DNA from: an uncultured Flavobacteriaceae bacterium
Lineage (GTDB): Bacteria; Bacteroidota; Bacteroidia; Flavobacteriales; Flavobacteriaceae
Assembly (NCBI GenBank): GCA_947502635.1
Contig: CANNAN010000002.1
Location: 434,001 to 498,000, forward strand
Direction of reading: 5' to 3'
DNA: 64,000 nt
The notes beneath the pieces were generated by a model that made no database searches, was not told the origin of the DNA, and worked only from the letters and a program-made list of their open reading frames with translations. The translations under genes and the position numbers were made by a program. This document shows positions 52,381 through 61,462 of the stretch, piece after piece (the stretch's first letter is position 1; every line of letters begins with the position of its first letter).

Positions 52381-53542
52381 AATTAGTGGCACGTTTTAAA
52401 CTAATTTGTATCGTGGTTCCTTTTTCTTTTTGAGATTGTAAAACCTTTATTTTACCATCGTGAAAATCTTCAATAATACGCCTAGTGAGCGATAAACCTA
52501 ATCCCCAACCACGCTTTTTAGTAGTATATCCAGGAGTGAAAATTTTATTAAAATCTTTTTTAGAGATTCCTTTTCCTGTATCTGTAATACTAATTTTTAC
52601 GTTGTTTTCTAGTTGAGAAATTTCGACTATAAGTTTGCCTCTGCCTTTCATGGCATCAATAGCATTTTTTACCAGATTTTCAATGCACCAACTGTATAAT
52701 TGCTTATTAAGATTTACAGGGATATCACCATCTGGAGTTATAATTTCAAAATCGATAAGGTTAGACGTTCGCGTTTTTAAATAATCGTATGAGTCGATAG
52801 TTTCTTTAATAATATCATTTATTTCTAAGGTTGGTAAGGATCCAATCTTGCTAAAGCGTTCGGTAATTGTTTTTAATCGGTCGACATCTTTTTCAATTTC
52901 AGCAATATAATCTGGATTTACGTGTTCGCTTTTTAAAATTTCGGTCCAACCTATTAAAGAAGATAAAGGGGTGCCTATTTGGTGTGCTGTTTCTTTTGCC
53001 ATGCCAGACCACAATTTATTTTGGGTAGCATTCTTATTACTACTATAAAAAAAGAAAATAACGGCACCGAATAAAAAAACAATAAGTAATAGTGCTAATG
53101 GATAATATTTTAATTTGTTTAATAGAGGAGAGTTTCCATAGTAAATGACACTAGCAATACTATCTCCTATTTTTACAGGAATAGGATTGTTCTCTTTTTC
53201 AAATTTTGATATTAACTTTTTAACATATAAAGAATCGGTAATTCTGGTATCATCAATATTATTATGAGTTCCTAGACTGCCATCTTCATTAATAACAAGC
53301 ATTGGAGTTGTTTTGTTGCTATTAAGAATCTGTAACGTAAGATCCATATTTGATGTCTTGGAATTAACATCAGAATTGATCAATTCATTTTGGGCCAACG
53401 ACCAATTTTCCATTTTGGTACGTTCCTCTTCTTTAAAATGCTGAAAAAATTCATAAGTTTTCCACAAAATGAGAGAAACAATAATGAAAGATGCTATTAT
53501 AATAATCCAACGAAAGGCATTACCGTATTTTGTAAAAATCAT
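52373..53542 (-). CDS. Sensor histidine kinase
   Basis: A 389-residue kinase. Two membrane helices (about 11-27 and 147-166) flank an extracytoplasmic sensor segment of about 120 residues with no recognised domain. The H-box is ETAHQIGTPLSSLIGWTEIL with His187, followed by N-box NLVKNAIDAM, G1 DTGKGI and G2 GWGLGLSLTRRI. No HAMP domain is evident. No response regulator is adjacent, so it is an orphan in this window. Confidence 0.92.
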   Translation of the reverse strand: MIFTKYGNAFRWIIIIASFIIVSLILWKTYEFFQHFKEEERTKMENWSLAQNELINSDVNSKTSNMDLTLQILNSNKTTPMLVINEDGSLGTHNNIDDTRITDSLYVKKLISKFEKENNPIPVKIGDSIASVIYYGNSPLLNKLKYYPLALLLIVFLFGAVIFFFYSSNKNATQNKLWSGMAKETAHQIGTPLSSLIGWTEILKSEHVNPDYIAEIEKDVDRLKTITERFSKIGSLPTLEINDIIKETIDSYDYLKTRTSNLIDFEIITPDGDIPVNLNKQLYSWCIENLVKNAIDAMKGRGKLIVEISQLENNVKISITDTGKGISKKDFNKIFTPGYTTKKRGWGLGLSLTRRIIEDFHDGKIKVLQSQKEKGTTIQISLKRATNYV

Positions 53543-53662
53543 TGATTAATTAAATTAAACTTGTAATATAATGCAAATCTGTTAATATTATTGTCCAAGA
53601 TGTTAGTAAATTGGTTTTTAGTTGAACAACATAATAGTTACATTTGTTAAAACTAAAAGGTA

Positions 53663-54532
53663 ATGACATCGTTTGAGCCAAAAAGCTTATCTACCAGCAA
53701 ATTGCATGGTTATTTGTTAAGCGCCGTTGCGCCAAGGCCAATTGCTTTTGCAAGTACCGTGGATGCAGAAGGGAATCCAAATTTGTCGCCATTTAGCTTT
53801 TTTAATGTGTTTAGTGCAAATCCGCCTATCATGATATTTTCACCTGCGCGGCGTGTTAGAGATAATACAACTAAGCATACATTACAAAATGTTGAAGCGA
53901 CAAAAGAGGTGGTTATTAATGTGGTGAATTATGATATGGTTCATCAAATGTCATTAAGTAGTACAGAATATCCTGAAGGTGTTAATGAGTTTGATAAAGC
54001 GGGATTAACTATGTTGGAGTCTGATATTGTTAAGCCATTTCGTGTAGCAGAAGCACCAGTGCAGTTTGAATGTAAGGTAAACGATATTGTTAAGTTGGGA
54101 ACAGAAGGCGGCGCAGGAAATTTAATTGTTTGTGAAGTTGTTAAGCTTCATATAGATAATGATGTGCTTGATAAAAATGGTGTTATAAACCAACAGAAAT
54201 TAGATTTGGTTGCTAGAGCAGGAGGTAGTTATTACACACGTGCGAAAAAAGGTTTTTTTGAAATACCTAAGCCATTATCAACATTAGGAATAGGTGTTGA
54301 TAATTTTCCAGATCATGTTAGAAATAGTATGGTCTTAACAGGGAATGATTTAGGGATGCTCGCTAATATAGAGGTGTTGCCAACAGAAGAAAGTGTGAAG
54401 CGTTTTGTTGAAGATTTAGGAGCACGATATTCAAATATTAAAACGGCTACGCATAGGCAAAAACATAAGTTAGCACGTAATTACCTAAGTTTTGGTGATG
54501 TTGAGAGTGCTTGGAAAATATTGTTAAGTTAA
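53663..54532 (+). CDS. Flavin reductase-like FMN-binding protein
   Basis: A 289-residue protein with an N-terminal flavin-reductase domain (LLSAVAPRPIAFASTVDAEGNPNLSPFSFFNVFSANPPIMIF, then TKEVVINVVNYDM). The first 200 residues match the FMN-binding split barrel; the C-terminal 80 residues are an extra helical segment common in the Bacteroidota group. Probably a soluble flavin-dependent oxidoreductase; its partner is unknown. Confidence 0.9.
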   Translation: MTSFEPKSLSTSKLHGYLLSAVAPRPIAFASTVDAEGNPNLSPFSFFNVFSANPPIMIFSPARRVRDNTTKHTLQNVEATKEVVINVVNYDMVHQMSLSSTEYPEGVNEFDKAGLTMLESDIVKPFRVAEAPVQFECKVNDIVKLGTEGGAGNLIVCEVVKLHIDNDVLDKNGVINQQKLDLVARAGGSYYTRAKKGFFEIPKPLSTLGIGVDNFPDHVRNSMVLTGNDLGMLANIEVLPTEESVKRFVEDLGARYSNIKTATHRQKHKLARNYLSFGDVESAWKILLS

Positions 54533-54553
54533 ATAAGTAATAAATAATAATTA

Positions 54554-54931
54554 ATGGAAGTTCAAGGTAGAATAAAAATGGTAGGAGAAACTCAAACTTT
54601 TGGGAGTAATGGGTTTAGAAAAAGAGAGATTGTAATAACAACAGAAGAGCAGTATCCACAACACATTATGGTGGAATTTGTTCAAGATAAAACAGATTTG
54701 TTAAACAGTTATCAAGTAGGACAACAAGTTAAGGTTAGTATTAACTTAAGAGGAAGAGAGTGGGTAAACCCTCAAGGAGAAACTAAGTATTTTAACTCTA
54801 TTCAAGGTTGGAGAATTGAGGCATTACAAGCTGAAGCTTCAGGTGAGAACTTACCACCAGTACCACCTGCAGATGCTTTTGAACCTGCTGGAGATTTAAA
54901 AGAAGAAGATCATGACGACCTTCCTTTTTAA
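54554..54931 (+). CDS. DUF3127 family protein
   Basis: A 125-residue protein with an N-terminal OB-fold-like domain (GRIKMVGETQTFGSNGFRKREIVITTEE, VKVSINLRGREWVNPQGETKYFNSIQGWRI) and an acidic, proline-rich tail ending DDLPF. The tail resembles the acidic tip of single-stranded-DNA-binding proteins, which suggests a nucleic-acid-related role (inference). Lies 21 bases after the flavin reductase gene. Confidence 0.88.
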   Translation: MEVQGRIKMVGETQTFGSNGFRKREIVITTEEQYPQHIMVEFVQDKTDLLNSYQVGQQVKVSINLRGREWVNPQGETKYFNSIQGWRIEALQAEASGENLPPVPPADAFEPAGDLKEEDHDDLPF

Positions 54932-54976
54932 TTAAAAAAAAAACATTTTTCCGAGGATACGGAAATTTTATAAAAA

Positions 54977-55018
54977 GCAACCTCAATGTTTAATTTAACG
55001 TTGAGGTTGCTTATTTTT
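54977..55018 (+). terminator. Intrinsic terminator after the DUF3127 gene
   Basis: AAGCAACCTCAA and TTGAGGTTGCTT form a long stem around a 12-base AT-rich loop, followed by a T-rich tract. Confidence 0.9.
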
Positions 55019-55032
55019 ATATAAATAATTAT

Positions 55033-55656
55033 ATGCAATATTTAACAGAAAGTATATGGTTTCCAGATGTAAGTGAAGCTACCGAAGACGGTTTATTGGC
55101 TATTGGAGGTGATTTATCTGTAGAACGATTATTACTTGCTTATAAAAAGGGTGTTTTTCCGTGGTTTGAAGTTGAAGAGCCTATTTTGTGGTGGTCTCCA
55201 GATCCTCGTTTTGTACTATTTCCAGAAAAATTAAAAGTATCAAAAAGTATGAAACAGGTATTACGTAATAAAAATTACATAATTACTGTCAATAAAGCTT
55301 TTAAGGCAGTCATTACAGCATGTTCCGAAATAAAGCGCAACGGACAAGCAGGTACCTGGATTACCAATAATATGATAGATGCTTACGTAAAGCTCCACGA
55401 ATTAGGCTTAGCAAAATCTGTTGAAGTTTGGAAAGGTGATACTCTAGTTGGCGGACTTTATGGTGTCGATTTAGGGAATGAGGTATTTTGTGGAGAAAGT
55501 ATGTTCGCCAAAGAAAGTAACGCTAGCAAAATTGCCTTTATAACATTTATTCAAAATACTAATTACAAACTTATAGATTGTCAAGTGTATACAAATCACT
55601 TGGAAAGCCTGGGAGCTGAAGAGATTTCTAGAGACGACTTTTTAAAATATTTATAA
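55033..55656 (+). CDS. aat: Leucyl/phenylalanyl-tRNA-protein transferase
   Basis: A 207-residue Aat that adds Leu or Phe to N-terminal Lys or Arg of proteins, marking them for Clp degradation. Landmarks: FPDVSEATEDGLLAIGGDLS, LLLAYKKGVFPWF, ILWWSPDPRFVLFP, TWITNNMIDAYVKLHELG, SVEVWKGDTLVGGLYGV and the FCGESMF block. Full length. Confidence 0.96.
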   Translation: MQYLTESIWFPDVSEATEDGLLAIGGDLSVERLLLAYKKGVFPWFEVEEPILWWSPDPRFVLFPEKLKVSKSMKQVLRNKNYIITVNKAFKAVITACSEIKRNGQAGTWITNNMIDAYVKLHELGLAKSVEVWKGDTLVGGLYGVDLGNEVFCGESMFAKESNASKIAFITFIQNTNYKLIDCQVYTNHLESLGAEEISRDDFLKYL

Positions 55657-56139
55657 AGTTGTGACGACTTTTAACAATAAGTAGAAGCCATGCTAGTAAT
55701 TTGATGGCTACTATTATGAAGGGAAAGAATACCTAAAAGCTGTGTTATTTTATCCATAAACGTCGTTTTTATGTCAACTTATTTCTAGACCAGATACATA
55801 AAATAAAAAAGGTATGATAAAATATAAACGGAGTTGAGGAAGCACTCACATTTCAGCTAGAATTTTATACTTTACTTGCTATAAAAGCTCTACACATTGG
55901 CATCAAGCTTAAGTTTATAAGGTTTAATATCTCTATTTTGATAGTAAAGAAGGTTTATTCCAAGAATAAATAACCTATCAGTTTTTTAAAGCCTGTCCTA
56001 AGTTTGAAGATTGTTTTAAAATAGTAACATGAACGTATTAGAAAATAAGTTGGCGACTATTTGGTAGGTTTTATAATTTTTTTTTCGAGAATGTGTAATA
56101 ATATTTAATTTCTAACACTAATTATTTAAAAGATAATAG
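55657..56139. other. Gene-free stretch of about 480 bases
   Basis: No credible protein gene or RNA gene was recognised between aat and the sigma factor gene. It is ordinary AT-rich sequence with scattered short frames. Decayed coding sequence is possible but cannot be shown from sequence alone. The sigma-gene promoter should lie at its 3' end, but no clear -7 element is seen. Confidence 0.4.
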
Positions 56140-56634
56140 TTGAGTAACGATTTTTATACATCATCAATTTTACCCTATTCAGGAATAATTATAAAGATAT
56201 GTAGGGCTTATACTGATTCGCAAGAGGATTTTGAAGATTATTATCAGGAAGTCTGTTTGCAAATTTGGAAGAGTAAAGATAAATTCCGTGGAGATTCTCA
56301 ATGGTCAACTTGGATATACAGGCTATCATTGAATATATGTTTGACGTTAATTAGAAAAAAGAAAAAGAATCGGCAACATTATACTTCAGATTATACACTT
56401 CAAAATCAGGCAGTAGAAGATAATTTTGCATTTTCAGATGAATCTCTTAATCTGTTATACGCAGCTATTAAAAAATTGTCTGAATTAGATAGAGCGATTA
56501 TTTTATTGTACCTGGAGGAAAAGCCAAATAAAGAAATTGCAGATATAATTGGAACGACTCCTAATAACATTGGTGTTAGAATTAATAGAATTAAAGAACG
56601 ATTAAAAAAAATATTAGATGGGAAAATCAATTGA
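56140..56634 (+). CDS. RNA polymerase sigma factor, ECF-type
   Basis: A 164-residue sigma-70 family factor: region 2 with DSQEDFEDYYQEVCLQIWKSKDKFRGDSQWSTWIYRL and region 4 with LSELDRAIILLYLEEKPNKEIADIIGTTPNNIGVRINRIKERLK. The start is a TTG at 56140 (residues SNDFYTSS), since the first internal ATG would cut into region 2. The next gene overlaps by 17 bases and encodes a membrane protein in the place of an anti-sigma factor. Confidence 0.9.
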   Translation: MSNDFYTSSILPYSGIIIKICRAYTDSQEDFEDYYQEVCLQIWKSKDKFRGDSQWSTWIYRLSLNICLTLIRKKKKNRQHYTSDYTLQNQAVEDNFAFSDESLNLLYAAIKKLSELDRAIILLYLEEKPNKEIADIIGTTPNNIGVRINRIKERLKKILDGKIN

Positions 56635-57256
56635 ATCAATATGGAAACAGGGTTTTTTGGAGGATAGTGTCATGGTAGTACCAAAATTAAATAACCTTTA
56701 CGATCAGAAGTCTATACATATTATTGATAAATTCAAAAGAATGTTTAAAATAAATTTAAATGCTCTTGTTATATTTTCTTTTGTTGTCTTACCTATTTCT
56801 TTTTTTATGAAAATTCCAGTCATGGGTATACTAATGTTTATACTATTAAATGTCATAGTTCTTATTAATAGAAGGTTATTAAAGAGTTTAAACAATATTG
56901 ATAAAAATGTGAATTGTTATGAGTATCTTAAATCTTTTGATAACTGGATGAAAGAGCAAATTTCTATTAACAAGAAAATGTACCAATATATCTATCCATA
57001 TATTTTCCTCACGATGGTCTTTGGGTTTTGGTTTTCTGAACCTTTTCGAGAAGCTTTAAATAAAATATTAGGGGATCACCAAGTTTTTCTAGTATATGGA
57101 ATACCTGTATTTTGGGTGTTAGGAATACTCCTAATTGTAATATTGTTAGCCGTTTTTGGAGGGCGGCTTTATAAATTAGATTTGTATTTGGTTTACGGCC
57201 GAGTATTAAGAAAACTGGAAGAATTAGTTATAGATATGGAAGACTTAAGAACATAA
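56618..57256 (+). CDS. Membrane protein coupled to the sigma factor, possible anti-sigma
   Basis: A 212-residue membrane protein. After a short cytoplasmic N-terminus (IESIWKQGFLEDS...) come about four membrane helices (NALVIFSFVVLPISFF, IPVMGILMFILLNVIVLI, IYPYIFLTMVFGFWF, VFWVLGILLIVILLAVFGG) and a short charged tail. It overlaps the ECF sigma gene by 17 bases. That placement suggests a sigma-control partner, but it has no recognised zinc-finger or RsgI anti-sigma domain, so the role is inferred. Confidence 0.7.
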   Translation: MGKSIESIWKQGFLEDSVMVVPKLNNLYDQKSIHIIDKFKRMFKINLNALVIFSFVVLPISFFMKIPVMGILMFILLNVIVLINRRLLKSLNNIDKNVNCYEYLKSFDNWMKEQISINKKMYQYIYPYIFLTMVFGFWFSEPFREALNKILGDHQVFLVYGIPVFWVLGILLIVILLAVFGGRLYKLDLYLVYGRVLRKLEELVIDMEDLRT

Positions 57257-57295
57257 TCTATAAAGCTTCAAGTTTATAGAAGAAGCTTATTAGAA

Positions 57296-57862
57296 TCACA
57301 CCTCATGATATCTAAAACAACTCATCTCATGGTCATTTACCATGCCAGTAGCCTGCATATGGGCATAAACAACTGTGGTGCCCACAAATTTAAATCCGCG
57401 TTTTTTTAGATCTTTACTAATAGTATCACTTAGAGGTGTATTGGCAGGTATATCTTTTAGCGTTTTAAAGGCATTTTTTATAGGTTTACCATCTACAAAA
57501 CCCCAAATATATTTACTAAAACTCCCAAATTCTTCCTGAATTTTTATAAAAGCTTGCGCATTAGTAACTGTGGCATTTACTTTTAGTTTATTTCTAATAA
57601 TACCAGCATCTTGAAGTAGCGAATCAATTTTATTTTGTTCGTAATTTGCAATCTTTTTATAATCAAAATTATCAAATGCCTTTCTGAAATTTTCACGTTT
57701 TCGCAAAACAGTAATCCAACTTAAACCAGCTTGAAAGGTTTCTAAAATTAAAAATTCGAAAAGAGTGTCATCATCGTAAACAGGATTACCCCATTCTTCG
57801 TCATGATAAGCTTCATACAGTTCATCACCAACACACCAATGGCATCTATATTTTTGTTTCAT
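57296..57862 (-). CDS. tag: DNA-3-methyladenine glycosylase I
   Basis: About 188 residues from the ATG at 57862, where homologues start (MKQKYRCHWCVGDELY). Tag removes 3-methyladenine from alkylated DNA. Landmarks: CHWCVGDELYEAYHDEEWG with the zinc ligands, LFEFLILETFQAGLSWITVL, the FRKAFDNFD segment and the C-terminal GFKFVGTTVVYAHMQATGMVNDHE. The 12 extra upstream codons to 57898 are unlikely to be used. Confidence 0.95.
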   Translation of the reverse strand: MKQKYRCHWCVGDELYEAYHDEEWGNPVYDDDTLFEFLILETFQAGLSWITVLRKRENFRKAFDNFDYKKIANYEQNKIDSLLQDAGIIRNKLKVNATVTNAQAFIKIQEEFGSFSKYIWGFVDGKPIKNAFKTLKDIPANTPLSDTISKDLKKRGFKFVGTTVVYAHMQATGMVNDHEMSCFRYHEV

Positions 57863-57957
57863 AAAAATTCTGTAAGGTTTAGCGTAAAAGTATGACAAAT
57901 ATCATCTTAAATAAAAAATCAAGATACTAATTTTGTATCATTCGTTAAAAGAAGATT

Positions 57958-58575
57958 ATGGATATCATTATAAAAAATAGTTTAAATAAAAGTATATCAT
58001 ACCAGGCTTATAGAGATTTAGTAAAGCAATTAGCTGAAGAAGGCTCTACTACAGGGAATGAAAAAACAGAAGCTTTAGTTAATTATACAAAGCTTAATGA
58101 TAGACGTATGAAACGTTGGGACAAAACTATAAAGGTAAAGGAAGAGGCCTTAAACAAAATTAAAACTTTTGAAGAACCAGTTACTTGGCTGGTGATCACT
58201 GAAAGCTGGTGTGGAGATGCAGCACATATATTACCTGTGCTAAATAAAGTTTCAGAATTAAATAATAATATTGATTTTAAAGTGGTACTTCGTGATGAAA
58301 ACCCTGAGTTAATGGATGCCTTTCTAACTAATGGAGGTAAAGCGATTCCTAAAGTAGTCATGCTAGATAATAATACAGGTGATGTTTTAAATACATATGG
58401 TCCAAGACCTAGTGAAGCCACTAACTACGTTAATAGATTCAAGGCAAAACATGGAAAATTAACTCCAGAATTTAAAGAAGATTTGCAGCATTGGTATAAT
58501 ACTGATAAAGGTCAAAATATTATAAATGATTTAACAGATATGCTTTGCGAGTTAGAACCTAATGCTTGCCTATAA
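57958..58575 (+). CDS. Thioredoxin family protein with single active-site Cys
   Basis: A 205-residue protein with a thioredoxin fold in the middle: WLVITESWCGDAAHILPVLNKV, where the usual CxxC is WCGDA with one cysteine (Cys85). This pattern is common in a Bacteroidota group of thioredoxin-like proteins whose redox partner is not known. Convergent with the TonB-like gene, overlapping by 17 bases. Confidence 0.88.
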   Translation: MDIIIKNSLNKSISYQAYRDLVKQLAEEGSTTGNEKTEALVNYTKLNDRRMKRWDKTIKVKEEALNKIKTFEEPVTWLVITESWCGDAAHILPVLNKVSELNNNIDFKVVLRDENPELMDAFLTNGGKAIPKVVMLDNNTGDVLNTYGPRPSEATNYVNRFKAKHGKLTPEFKEDLQHWYNTDKGQNIINDLTDMLCELEPNACL

Positions 58576-59275
58576 AGTAAAATGTAATAGACCCTAATTG
58601 TGTTTTCTTAGTAGGGTCTGCACTAAAATGAGAGTCTTTAGCATACTCTAAGGCGTGTTCTATAAGGCATTCGTTATTTGAAGTTGAAGAAGTATTTATG
58701 TAGGTATCTATAACTTGACCGTTTTCATTAACGGTAATATTTACAACTATTTTACCATCAACTTCGCAAAGATAAACAGGAATTGGTATATAAACTCTTT
58801 TCCTATCAACTAAAGAAAAACTAATCGTACTTTTTGTATTAGCACCGTCTTCTTGTTGTTTTTTCAATAAATCGTTTACTTTACTAAATGATGATAATTC
58901 GTCTTTATTTACTTTAGAATCATTGGATGCATCATATTCTTTACTATAAGCCTCCATGTTTTCTGAATCGTTGCTAGATCTTGGTACGTAATCTTTAGGA
59001 GGTGCAATAGGTTTAAAGGCTTCCGCAAAATGTTTATTTTTACTGGTTTCGTTAAAAGCTTTATTCGTTTCTGCTTTACTTGCATTAAGCTTCTCTAAAG
59101 CCTCTAATATTTTAACTTCTTCTTCTGTTAATTCTTCTTCAGGCTCTAATTCATAATAACTTTCTGAAGCAAATTTATCTTGTTTTTTTAGGCTTAAATT
59201 GAATACAGAAAGTATCACTGTCCCTGTAATAAGGAGAGTAATTAGTAGGGCTTTATGTTGATTTGTTAGGTGCAA
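58559..59275 (-). CDS. TonB-like energy transducer or TonB C-terminal-domain protein
   Basis: A 238-residue protein with one N-terminal membrane helix (ALLITLLITGTVILSVF), a charged and acidic linker rich in Glu and Lys, and a C-terminal domain with VNITVNENGQVIDTYINTSSTSNNECLIEHALEYAKDSHFSADPTKKTQLGSITFYF. The tail matches the TonB C-terminal fold. The linker lacks the usual Pro-rich spacer, so it may be a variant. No exbB/exbD genes are adjacent. Confidence 0.75.
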   Translation of the reverse strand: MHLTNQHKALLITLLITGTVILSVFNLSLKKQDKFASESYYELEPEEELTEEEVKILEALEKLNASKAETNKAFNETSKNKHFAEAFKPIAPPKDYVPRSSNDSENMEAYSKEYDASNDSKVNKDELSSFSKVNDLLKKQQEDGANTKSTISFSLVDRKRVYIPIPVYLCEVDGKIVVNITVNENGQVIDTYINTSSTSNNECLIEHALEYAKDSHFSADPTKKTQLGSITFYFIGKH

Positions 59276-59333
59276 ATCCCGCTTAATTCTTGAGAGTTAT
59301 TTACGTAATATACGGTAAAATACGTTAAAAAGT

Positions 59334-59897
59334 TTAAAATAGCATAAATTCTAAAAAAATTGAAACACTTGATAAGCCTTCCAAATTATTATATCCAAAC
59401 CGTTTTCTTGTAAAATCTATTCCTATTAGAGAAGAATTTCTATAGTCATCATCAAAAATTTGAACACCAAAACCAACTTTATATAGATTGCCTTTTTCAA
59501 AATCCTTACTTAGGCCTATGAGTGTCCCGTAACCTGCTCTTAAAAAGATATTATCATCATCTGCGATAATATTATGTTGCAGATTTAAATATGCTGGAAA
59601 AAAATGAAGTCCTTGTTGTGAATGGTAATCATACTCGAAATTTAATCCCAGTAAGGTGCGTTTGTTGAATTGATAACCAACAGTATTATTTATAAAAAAT
59701 GCACTAGGATTTAAAAGTGTCTCATCATCATCGTTATTAATAGTATAGTCTTCATTAATTGTTAATGTGGCAGCCAAAGAAATTTTATAAAAGAATCCAT
59801 TTGTTTTTTCTTCATGTATTTGTGAATGACCTAGATGAAATAAAAAGAATATTAGAGAAATTAAAAGATAAAATTGCTTCATGAATATAGATTTCAT
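59334..59897 (-). CDS. Predicted outer-membrane beta-barrel protein
   Basis: A 187-residue exported protein. The frame starts at 59897; an internal ATG at 59882 is an equally good start. The signal peptide ends near LGHSQ. The mature part alternates short aromatic strands (TVGYQFNKRTLLGLNFEYDYHSQQGLHFFPAYLNLQHNI and on), ending in FLEFMLF, typical of small outer-membrane barrels. Function unknown. It lies immediately downstream of truB on the same strand. Confidence 0.75.
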   Translation of the reverse strand: MKSIFMKQFYLLISLIFFLFHLGHSQIHEEKTNGFFYKISLAATLTINEDYTINNDDDETLLNPSAFFINNTVGYQFNKRTLLGLNFEYDYHSQQGLHFFPAYLNLQHNIIADDDNIFLRAGYGTLIGLSKDFEKGNLYKVGFGVQIFDDDYRNSSLIGIDFTRKRFGYNNLEGLSSVSIFLEFMLF

Positions 59898-59916
59898 AAA
59901 GCAACTTTATCAATAA

Positions 59917-60612
59917 CTATTCCGTACGAATATTTTTGATAAAATTTTCAATAGTAACCGAATTATCAACATGAAATTCACCAATTTTAGTGCGTCTTAG
60001 TTTAGATAAGTGTGCTCCGGAATTCAATGCTTTGCCAAAATCGTTTGCCAAAGACCGAATGTAAGTACCTTTACTACAAACGACTCTAAAATCAATATTT
60101 GAACCATTAATTTTTACGATTTCGAATTCTGAAATATTTACAGTTCTTGGTTTTATGTCGACAGTTTCACCAGCTCTGGCAAACTCATATAATCGTTTAC
60201 CATCTTTTTTTAATGCTGAAAAAATGGGTGGATATTGTTGAATATCTCCAATAAATTGTTTCGTGGTATCAAGAATTAATGTTTCTGTAATATGACTGGT
60301 AGAAAATGTTTCATTAATTTCAGTTTCTAAATCATAGGATGGTGTTGTGCTTCCTAAAGCAATAGTTCCTGTATACTCTTTAACCTGCCCTTGAAACGTA
60401 TCAATTTGCTTGGTCATTTTACCTGTGCAAATAACGAGTAACCCCGTTGCTAACGGATCAAGCGTGCCAGCATGTCCTACTTTTATTTTTTTAATATTGA
60501 AAGCTTGTCGTATTTCCCAACGCAGTTTATTAACCGCTTGAAAAGAAGTCCAATTTAAAGGTTTGTCTATTAATAAGACTTGTCCAGAAAGATAGTCTTC
60601 TTTTAATATCAT
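59917..60612 (-). CDS. truB: tRNA pseudouridine synthase B
   Basis: A 231-residue TruB that makes pseudouridine 55 in tRNAs. Landmarks: LLIDKPLNWTSFQAVNKL, the catalytic GHAGTLDPLATGLLVI (Asp), KEYTGTIALGSTTPSYDLE, PPIFSALKKDGKRLYEFAR, CSKGTYIRSLANDFG and LRRTKIGEF. Follows uppP by one base. Confidence 0.96.
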   Translation of the reverse strand: MILKEDYLSGQVLLIDKPLNWTSFQAVNKLRWEIRQAFNIKKIKVGHAGTLDPLATGLLVICTGKMTKQIDTFQGQVKEYTGTIALGSTTPSYDLETEINETFSTSHITETLILDTTKQFIGDIQQYPPIFSALKKDGKRLYEFARAGETVDIKPRTVNISEFEIVKINGSNIDFRVVCSKGTYIRSLANDFGKALNSGAHLSKLRRTKIGEFHVDNSVTIENFIKNIRTE

Positions 60613-60613
60613 T

Positions 60614-61411
60614 TTAAGCGTTTAATGATGAAAATATAATAGCAGTAATACCCACAATAATGCAATAAATTGCAAAATAGCTTAGTTTACTCTTCTTAAC
60701 TAAAGTTATCATCCAGGTACAAGCAAATAATCCAGCAATAAAGGCAGCTATAAAACCAATGGATAATGACGTGAAATTTTGACTGTTATAAGTCAAATCA
60801 CCACTCATAATATCCTTTGCTATTTTTCCAAAAATTAAAGGAACCACCATTAAGAATGAAAATCGAGCTGCTTTCGTTTTATCGTTTCCCAATAAAACAG
60901 AGGTTGAAATGGTTGCCCCAGAGCGGGAAATACCAGGTAACATAGCAATAGCTTGAGAGATTCCAATAATAAAGGCGTTTTTAAAAGATACTTTTTTGTT
61001 GGTATTTTTAGCTTTATCTGCTAAAAAAAGTAAAATAGCCGTAATAATTAGCATACACCCTACCAGTAAAATATTGCCTCCAAAAAGCTGTTCTAATTGT
61101 TCTTCAAAAAATACACCTATAATAACAGCAGGAATCATAGATACTATAATTTTAGAAATGAATTGTAAATCTTCATTCCATTTAAACTTAAGGATACCCT
61201 TAATAATATCTAAAATGTCTTTTCTAAAAATAACAATAGTACTTAAAGCCGTTGCAAAGTGCAGTACCACAGTAAACAATAAGCTTTCTTCAGGAATTGA
61301 GTTGTCTCCAAGAATAGCTTTCCCAAGTTCTAAATGACCGCTTGATGATACGGGTAAAAATTCAGTAAGGCCTTGAATTATACCTAAAATGATTGCATCG
61401 ATTATATCCAT
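60614..61411 (-). CDS. uppP: Undecaprenyl-diphosphatase UppP
   Basis: A 265-residue membrane phosphatase that recycles undecaprenyl pyrophosphate for cell-wall synthesis. It has the BacA-family motifs GLTEFLPVSSSGHLEL and LPGISRSGATISTSVLLGN with the catalytic His, Ser and Arg, and about eight membrane helices. The start at 61411 gives the usual N-terminus. It precedes truB by one base. Confidence 0.96.
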   Translation of the reverse strand: MDIIDAIILGIIQGLTEFLPVSSSGHLELGKAILGDNSIPEESLLFTVVLHFATALSTIVIFRKDILDIIKGILKFKWNEDLQFISKIIVSMIPAVIIGVFFEEQLEQLFGGNILLVGCMLIITAILLFLADKAKNTNKKVSFKNAFIIGISQAIAMLPGISRSGATISTSVLLGNDKTKAARFSFLMVVPLIFGKIAKDIMSGDLTYNSQNFTSLSIGFIAAFIAGLFACTWMITLVKKSKLSYFAIYCIIVGITAIIFSSLNA

Positions 61412-61462
61412 GTCGCAAAAATATTAAAATTGAAATAGCAATACTTATTTATAAGAAATATT

